Shown: piece by piece, positions 58,132 to 64,000 of the stretch
Position numbering within the stretch: position 1 is the first letter of the stretch
How the letters are laid out: each line of letters starts with the position of its first letter
DNA from: Canna indica
Lineage: Eukaryota > Streptophyta > Magnoliopsida > Zingiberales > Cannaceae
NCBI GenBank assembly: GCA_034359265.1
Contig: CP136898.1
Coordinates: 3,660,501 to 3,724,500, forward strand
Length of the DNA: 64,000 nucleotides
Reading direction: 5' to 3'
The notes under the pieces: generated by a model
What the model saw: only the letters and a program-made list of their open reading frames with translations
What the model was told of the DNA's origin: nothing
The model's database searches: none
Position numbers and translations under genes: made by a program

Positions 58132-60637
58132 CTAGGAGAGCGGAGATCTGTGAGGAGCTCCCTTCCTCCTGCTGCTCAACGACAGGACTATTTGAGGGAA
58201 GAAGCCACCGCCGCTCTTCTTCTTCCTCGGTGCCTCGAAGCTCGCCGGACCACCGCCGGTGCTCGAGGCCGAGCAGCCGCTGCCGTGGAACTGCATCGGG
58301 TCTTCGAGGATCGAATTGGGGGTGACTTGCCCGTCGTCGACCTCTATGAGATCCGAGCTGTCCACCCGGAGATTCTCAAAGTGAGAGAAGGCGAAATCCG
58401 AGTCATTGAACCTGAACAATATGCTTGACAAGTCCTCCCCTTGCAGCAAAATATGATCCACCTGCATTATAATTAATTCCCAATATAAGTATAAATCCAA
58501 TTAACTCTTAATTACATCATCAAACGTTTAATTATATAAGACATGTTAATTTGGATTGATTAACTTCCTGTAGTTAGATTTAACTATATATTAAGATATA
58601 TGTCATATATATACCTTGCATGAGAGAGAACAGAAGTGGAAGGGTTCTTGGAGAATCCTGTCACAGGTTAAGCAGATGTTCCCAGAGCCCTTGAAAGGTC
58701 TTGATTGCGGCCTTGGTTTCAGGAAGACCACTTTGGCACTGTTAATAGTGTAGGGCTGCAAAAAGAATACAGTAAGCGTGCACTTTTAATTAGCAAGAGA
58801 TTAGTTGTACTAAAACTTTTTTTTACTTAATTAATTAATCCTTAGATTTAATGTGTTTACCTGGACATAGGAGCAGTCTATAAGCTTCTCCAGATCATCC
58901 AATCGAACGACGTCGTTGTAAACATATCTCCTCACCTTTATTTTTTTAAAAAAACAAAAAACAAAATCATAAACAGTTAATTCATAGTTTAGTATTATAA
59001 TGAAATTAAGATTCAATTAATAGAATAATTAGATATATAAATTGAAAATCTAGCTAATTTATATGCTCATAACGAAGCTTTTGAGGCGATTAAGTCACAG
59101 TTGAGTCCGTCGACGTACAAGTCAATTAGACACTCATTGACCAATCCCTGAACCAGGGGACCTGAATTCAGAAGTCAATTATGCCCCTTTGTTGAGGGTA
59201 CTCCATTTGAAAAGCCACCCTGTGGTTGAGGGCAAAATGATAATTAAGCTTAAGTAATGAGGTGGGAAAAAGACAAAAAGGTGATTGGTGAAATTTTTTT
59301 GGAATGTTTCTTCACCTTGAAGAAAGATAAATACATGGAGCCACTCATATATAATTTTAGTAGTTCTTCACACCGAAGTTTTACCATAATTTAGACATTT
59401 TACAGAATGGGATAAGTCCAAAAGTTCACTGTGGTAAAGGTGGTGGGCAGGCAGCCGCTGGATTAAGAATTAATAGAATTTGAGGGGAAAAGTTGAGAAC
59501 TCCTGGTAAAATTTCAAATTAACCAAGAGAGAGAGAAAGAGATGCCAAGATTATGTCATCTGAAAAAGCTAAACAGCAAGATTATATACAATGAAAAATC
59601 TAATGGTAAAGAAAGGTATATAATTAATGCATTCAATTAATTAATTAATTAATTAATTAATTAACCATGAACATAATTGATATATTGAATTAGAAACATC
59701 AAGTGATCTTTAAAGGGAAAGAGGACAAAAAGAAATGATCAAAATGCATTAGCAAGATATGAAAAAAACCTAAAGAAGATCTCGATCGGTGCCTAAATTG
59801 AGTACATCACATATATTTATATTTCAATCATGAGAAAATTAACAGCGGCAAAGCCATATATATCCTGTAAAGATATCACAAGCTAAAATTAAAATTAAAA
59901 GAATAAAAGGACAGGAAGTATGCTGTTGTAGTAATCTCAAACAAAATTATATGCCGAGATGGTGATATTTGTTATTTTCTTTTTCTTCTAATAGAATAGC
60001 AAAAAGGCTAAAGCATCAGGTAGATCTACAGTAGGAAAATTAAATATCAAATATCTATAATTAGCTAAATAACAGCTTACTGATGAGAAATAATCCAGAT
60101 AAATTAAATAGTTAATTAACTATATAATTCCAAATTGATAATTTGTACAATTGAAGAAGATACGATTAACCAAAACCAAATATATGGGATTTGCAAGAAG
60201 AAATCAATAATCTCCTCTGCTATACACTCGATTTCTATATGCGTACAGTTCCAGATCAGAGAAGAAAGAGAGAGAACGAGGGAAGAGACGGAAAAGACAA
60301 GAGCAGGAGAAGTGAATTAATTGGAGGCGGCGAGATGAAAGAGGAATTAATTAAAATTAAAGATCAGGGGCGGAGTTCGAGAAATTAAAGAAAGAGGGCG
60401 GAGGAGGAGGGCAGAGGAGAAGCAAACCTGGAGGAGTGGGTGGGAAGTGTGAGCGGGCGCGCAGTGGGGGCAGATGCTGGTGCAGCAGTCGAGGCAGAAG
60501 ATGTTCTTCTCGTTCTTCTTCCGGCTCTCATGCGCTTCGCACCCCACGAAGAAGCTCTCCTCCACGAGCCCGCCCAGCCACCCCGGCATTGTTGCTGCCG
60601 CCATCGCGTTCCCTCCTCCGTACTCCCTTCTCCCCAT
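58132..60637 (-). CDS. PLATZ family zinc-dependent DNA-binding protein
   Basis: Plant-specific transcription regulator that binds A/T-rich DNA and usually represses (family knowledge). Four exons in gene order: 60637-60428, 58935-58861, 58755-58615 and 58461-58132, all GT/AG, giving 251 aa; start ATG at 60635-60637, stop TAG at 58132-58134. Exon 1 has the B-box-like zinc site FFVGCEAHESRKKNE, FCLDCCTSICPHCAPAH; exon 2 VRRYVYNDVVRLDDLEKLID; exon 3 the second zinc region with SGNICLTCDRILQEPFHFC and SLSCK; exon 4 an acidic stretch then a Ser/Gly/Lys-rich tail. Length and exon pattern are normal for the family. A downstream ATG (MAAATMPGW) could also serve as start. No frameshift; likely functional and nuclear. 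Intron 1 is 1.5 kb. Confidence 0.95.
59635..59664. repeat. (AATT)n microsatellite in PLATZ intron 1
   Basis: Repeated aatt tetranucleotides. Confidence 0.85.
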
Positions 60638-60860
60638 GCCCTACAATTGCTCCAACTCCCGAGTCAATAATCCCTACCTCGCTCCTCTTTCTCCCTCCCA
60701 AGTCCCACCTCTCTCTCTCTCTCTCCGTGGAACTTTGTAGAGGAAGACAGTAGAGGGCGCGGTTGCGTTGCGAAATGGGTTGTTGTTGAGCTCAATGGAG
60801 TGGAGAAAAAGTGAAGGTGGAAGGGTTAACGAACCTCCTGCGCTATTTATAAGAGGCTGG
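60638..60860 (-). promoter_or_regulatory. PLATZ 5' UTR and core promoter
   Basis: On the minus strand, cttataaatag (60842-60852) is a good TATA box about 205 bases upstream of the ATG. Between them a GA-rich leader (ctctctctctct on the plus strand at 60709-60725) is typical of plant 5' UTRs. Confidence 0.6.
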
Positions 60861-63800
60861 CAGACGCAGGACTCAGCGAACGGGAGAAGACGACAAAAAC
60901 CACCAAGAGAGAGAGAGAGAGAAATGAATTAATCAATAATAATAATAACAGGATATATGTTTAATTAATTTTCAATTCATTTTTGTGAGTGGTATTTTTT
61001 ATTAAATTAAAAATAAATAAATAAATAATGTGTTGGCGGGGAGTGGTGGATTTGGTGGTGGGTATTGATGGCGGGAAGTCAGGAACCCACTACTATTTTT
61101 TTTGTACTTTTGCTGTGTTGTCCTCTGCCCAAGAAAAATATTAATAATAATATTTCCAGTGAGAAAATAAACAAGCAAATGAACAGAAAGGAAAAGCATT
61201 TTGTTTCCATTTCTTGTTTTGCACAAATCATTGTTGGGAAAATGAATAAAATGAATTAAAATTCGAAAAAATGAGGTTCGTACAAGGACCGGGCAAAACC
61301 TGGAAAAGATGGAAGGAGTAACGAATAAATTGGGCCCAGGTGCATGTGAAAGGCTCCCTTTTGGTCGATTTAGATTCATTTGATTTGGAAAGCATAAAGC
61401 ATGGCCATTGCCTCCCTCTTGGAGACACCCCATTTAATTCTAACATTCATTATCATCCTCATGTTCATCCATTTCCCTCTCATATTCACTTCGTCTCTAC
61501 TCACACAAAGTGCATATATTTATTTAAAGCTCGATCATCAATATTATTCATTGAATGATATAAATGCAGAAACTAAAAGCCCGTCAAAATGGCAAGCAAA
61601 GCAAGCATGGGGCCCTTTTGACACGCCATCAGGTTGGGCCTGGGTCCATTCCTAATCATCATCTTGTCCCCACTGCATTCTTCAACCTTCCTCCCCCTCA
61701 ACCAGTAATTGCCATGGCTGAACACAGTTTAATTCCTTCCCCAGCCGACCTTAGTTTCGGTAGTTCGAATACGACGATGGAGAGAGTGTGGCCCAAGTGG
61801 TGATGAATAGGGCACTTGGGCTTTCCCAAGGACAAGGATATTTATATAATTGTAAGCCAACAAGGTTGAGAATTAATGAAGAACAATCTCAAGATTTCTG
61901 AAATGATTCACATGGAAAGATTGGTCCTCATCCACCTAGCAGTCCTTGTGCCATAAATGAACTGTACTATTATATTTTTATATTGCATAAATTACAAACT
62001 TTGCTCTAATTAGTAGTTTAAATTAATCTTACAGTCTTGAAGTTTTTTTTTCTCTTCTTCTTCGGATAGATAGAGAGAATTTTACATGAGGTAAAAGTTG
62101 TAATTATCAGAGCATGATTAGGTATCATGGTCAGTACATGTGTGCATGTGGAAACGTACGTGTAAGCGAAGCTTATGCTGAGATAAAAGTAATTAATGAG
62201 AGAGGGCCTACAAATCTTTCTTCCAACCAATAATTTCACATTCATTCTTGGATGCATGTTCCTGAAATGATCAACTGAGATTTCAAACCTTCTATTAACC
62301 CAGGGAAAGTAGTAGTAATTCTGTCCTGGGATAGTAATATATGCAGCAGCAAAAGCATTAGGATAACAAGTGGTAGAGCAATCATAATTTACAAACAGAC
62401 TACATGTGTGAAAACAGATATAGAAACAAAAGATGCATTCAGTGATGTACTAAACAAGCTATCCAATCTGTTCTTGAACCAAACAGTGGGGTAGAAACTA
62501 GAAAGTATATTGGTACAATGAGGCTTTTTTTCTTCTTCAGATTTGTTTTACAGAATTTAAAGTGATGATCAACTCAGTCTCAGAACCTTTATTATGTGAT
62601 TTATATTTATATATATCAAGAATTGAAAAAAAAAACACTCTTAGGTCACACCTTTTCTTAATTAGAAAGTAAAATAGTACTCCTTTTTTAGCTGCTCAGA
62701 GTGCAGCTTTTCTATGTCAGTTGTCAAAACACTGATGTGAGTAGCATCTCTGAACTGGATTAGTTGGTGCCTGCTTAAACAAAGTCTAAAATTCACCTTT
62801 GACTGCTATTTGAAGTATGATGATGGAAATTGACTGCTATTTGAGGTATGATGATGGAAATTTCTGGCTGAAAGAGATCAGTTTGATGATGATGATGGAA
62901 GTGAAACTGTAGTCTGTAGGCAATGCAATTGTTTTCTGCTACTAGCTTGAAGCAGAAGCTGCATGAGGCAGAGAGTTGCATAGTGAAATCCCTGTTTCCA
63001 CAGAGAGAAGCATTTGCATGATGAGTCACAGTGAGTTGCAGAAGTGAGAGAGTATCTAACATTCCCGGGAAACAACACCTACTGCTTGCCAAAAACATCT
63101 TCCAGCCATGCCCGCTCTTCTTAGACCCTCTCCTATAACTGTTGCTCTCAGCCCCACCGGACTCAGTAGAGTCACATGTTGCCCCTTACTCCAACCCCAC
63201 TCGCTGCAGTTCTCGGACTGAATCGGCCGAGTTGGACCAATCGGATTGGGAATTGTGATCCAACGGCCGATTCGATGCCCGGACAGAGCACGCTGTAGCC
63301 GTCGAGTCGATGATCTGACCGGTTGAGCTTGAGCTGGGGGGGGGGGGGAGAATTCACATGAACTTCTGAGACATTTTGAGTTGACCATCACTCAATGTCT
63401 TCAGCTTTGCAACTACTATCAGCTGACAGATTAGTACTGGGAACAGGTGATGGTCTCTCGCTGATGCTTCTCCAGTGGGAAACATGGAGGGCATGCAGAG
63501 GCTTTTTTTCCCCTTCCCTTTAATTTTATTATCCTTTTGTGTTGTTGAAAGGATTTTTTCTTTATTCCTTTGTCCTAATTAATTTAGACTAATTAGTTTT
63601 TTCCCTGAAATTTTAATTATTACCCAACTGCTATTTACACTAATTAGTATTCATGCGCGTGCAAAATACAAATTTTGCAAGTAATACCTGTAATTAGTGG
63701 CAGAGTCAAAGCAGACAAATCGCTCAATAACATTATAATTGCCACAAATAAATATATTATATCATGTAAAAATAATAAATATTATATTTATATATATATA

Positions 63801-64000
63801 TATTTCATGAGTATAAAATATAACTTAAAGTCTTAAATTTAAAATAATAATAATTCTTTTCGACGATTTTTTTTACATCAATAATATTGCATAATAATTT
63901 CATTATCATTTGTATTTTTTTTAACAATTATGGGCTGAAGATTGGCAAGTTACGTTGCACGATAAGAGCTATGCACGATATAGGGTCGAGGCACGAGATT
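60861..64000. other. Gene-free terminal region
   Basis: The first part is the distal PLATZ promoter, with a (GA)n run at about 60905-60922. Several open frames of 60-143 codons occur on both strands (for example 61002-61433 and 63056-63391, minus) but they overlap each other, lack domains and show no exon structure. A direct repeat of about 31 bases (gactgctatttgaagtatg...) lies at 62800-62862, and a 13-base G run at 63336-63348. No gene can be supported. Confidence 0.4.

Noticed and set aside
60436..60753. Plus-strand Arg/Ser-rich ORFs of 76-105 aa
   Set aside because: Antisense of PLATZ exon 1 and its GA-rich leader.
63056..63391. 111-aa minus-strand ORF
   Set aside because: GC-richer spacer with a poly-G run, overlapping frames, no domain, no exon structure.

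Overview
This is a plant nuclear window: AT-rich, GT/AG introns, a plastid-type GAPDH, a plant-specific PLATZ factor, and many short plant transposons. I read it as a dicot; I cannot name the species from sequence alone. No rRNA, tRNA, CRISPR array or prokaryotic operon structure is visible.

Layout. Positions 1-2441 hold the last seven exons of a plastidic glyceraldehyde-3-phosphate dehydrogenase gene (GAPCP type, + strand). From about 3.1 to 52.7 kb lies a tandem array of small secreted, eight-cysteine, defensin-like (DEFL) peptide genes, all on the + strand and all with two exons: a signal-peptide exon and a mature-peptide exon. I call the two subfamilies A (MERK... signal peptide, mature end KDCA) and B (MERR... 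signal peptide, mature end YKDC or YKEC). A-type copies start at 3932 (A1), 8642 (A2, nonsense codon in exon 1), 10127 (A3), 16193 (A4), 20825 (A5) and 35409 (A6), with wrecked copies at 43029 (A7) and 48712 (A8). B-type copies start at 5206 (B1), 41305 (B2), 47232 (B3, exon 1 deletion) and 52342 (B4). Flank comparison also shows deletion scars where A or B genes used to be.

The array grew by repeated segmental duplication. A typical A-unit is an AT-rich degenerate repeat array carrying a Tourist-like MITE, then a conserved promoter with a TATA box, then the A gene, then a B gene or its scar, then an LTR-like block. Later insertions have target-site duplications that can be read directly: a CACTA-type MITE (4412-4845), hAT-type MITEs (17130, 21765 nested in 21469, 34009, 38463), Tourist and Stowaway MITEs, a MULE-like element (44532-45424), SINE-like retroposons, a 4.9-kb LINE that has lost its reverse-transcriptase core (28663-33604) and two 5'-truncated LINE fragments.

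From about 54 kb the sequence is single-copy and gene-poor except for a complete four-exon PLATZ zinc-dependent DNA-binding gene (58132-60637, minus strand). The last 3 kb shows no gene.

The most interesting part is the DEFL array: two paired subfamilies, recombinant and decaying copies, near-neutral predicted mature peptides, and a second potential signal peptide read from the 3' end of the intron in four A-type copies. What the peptides do is not visible from the sequence.
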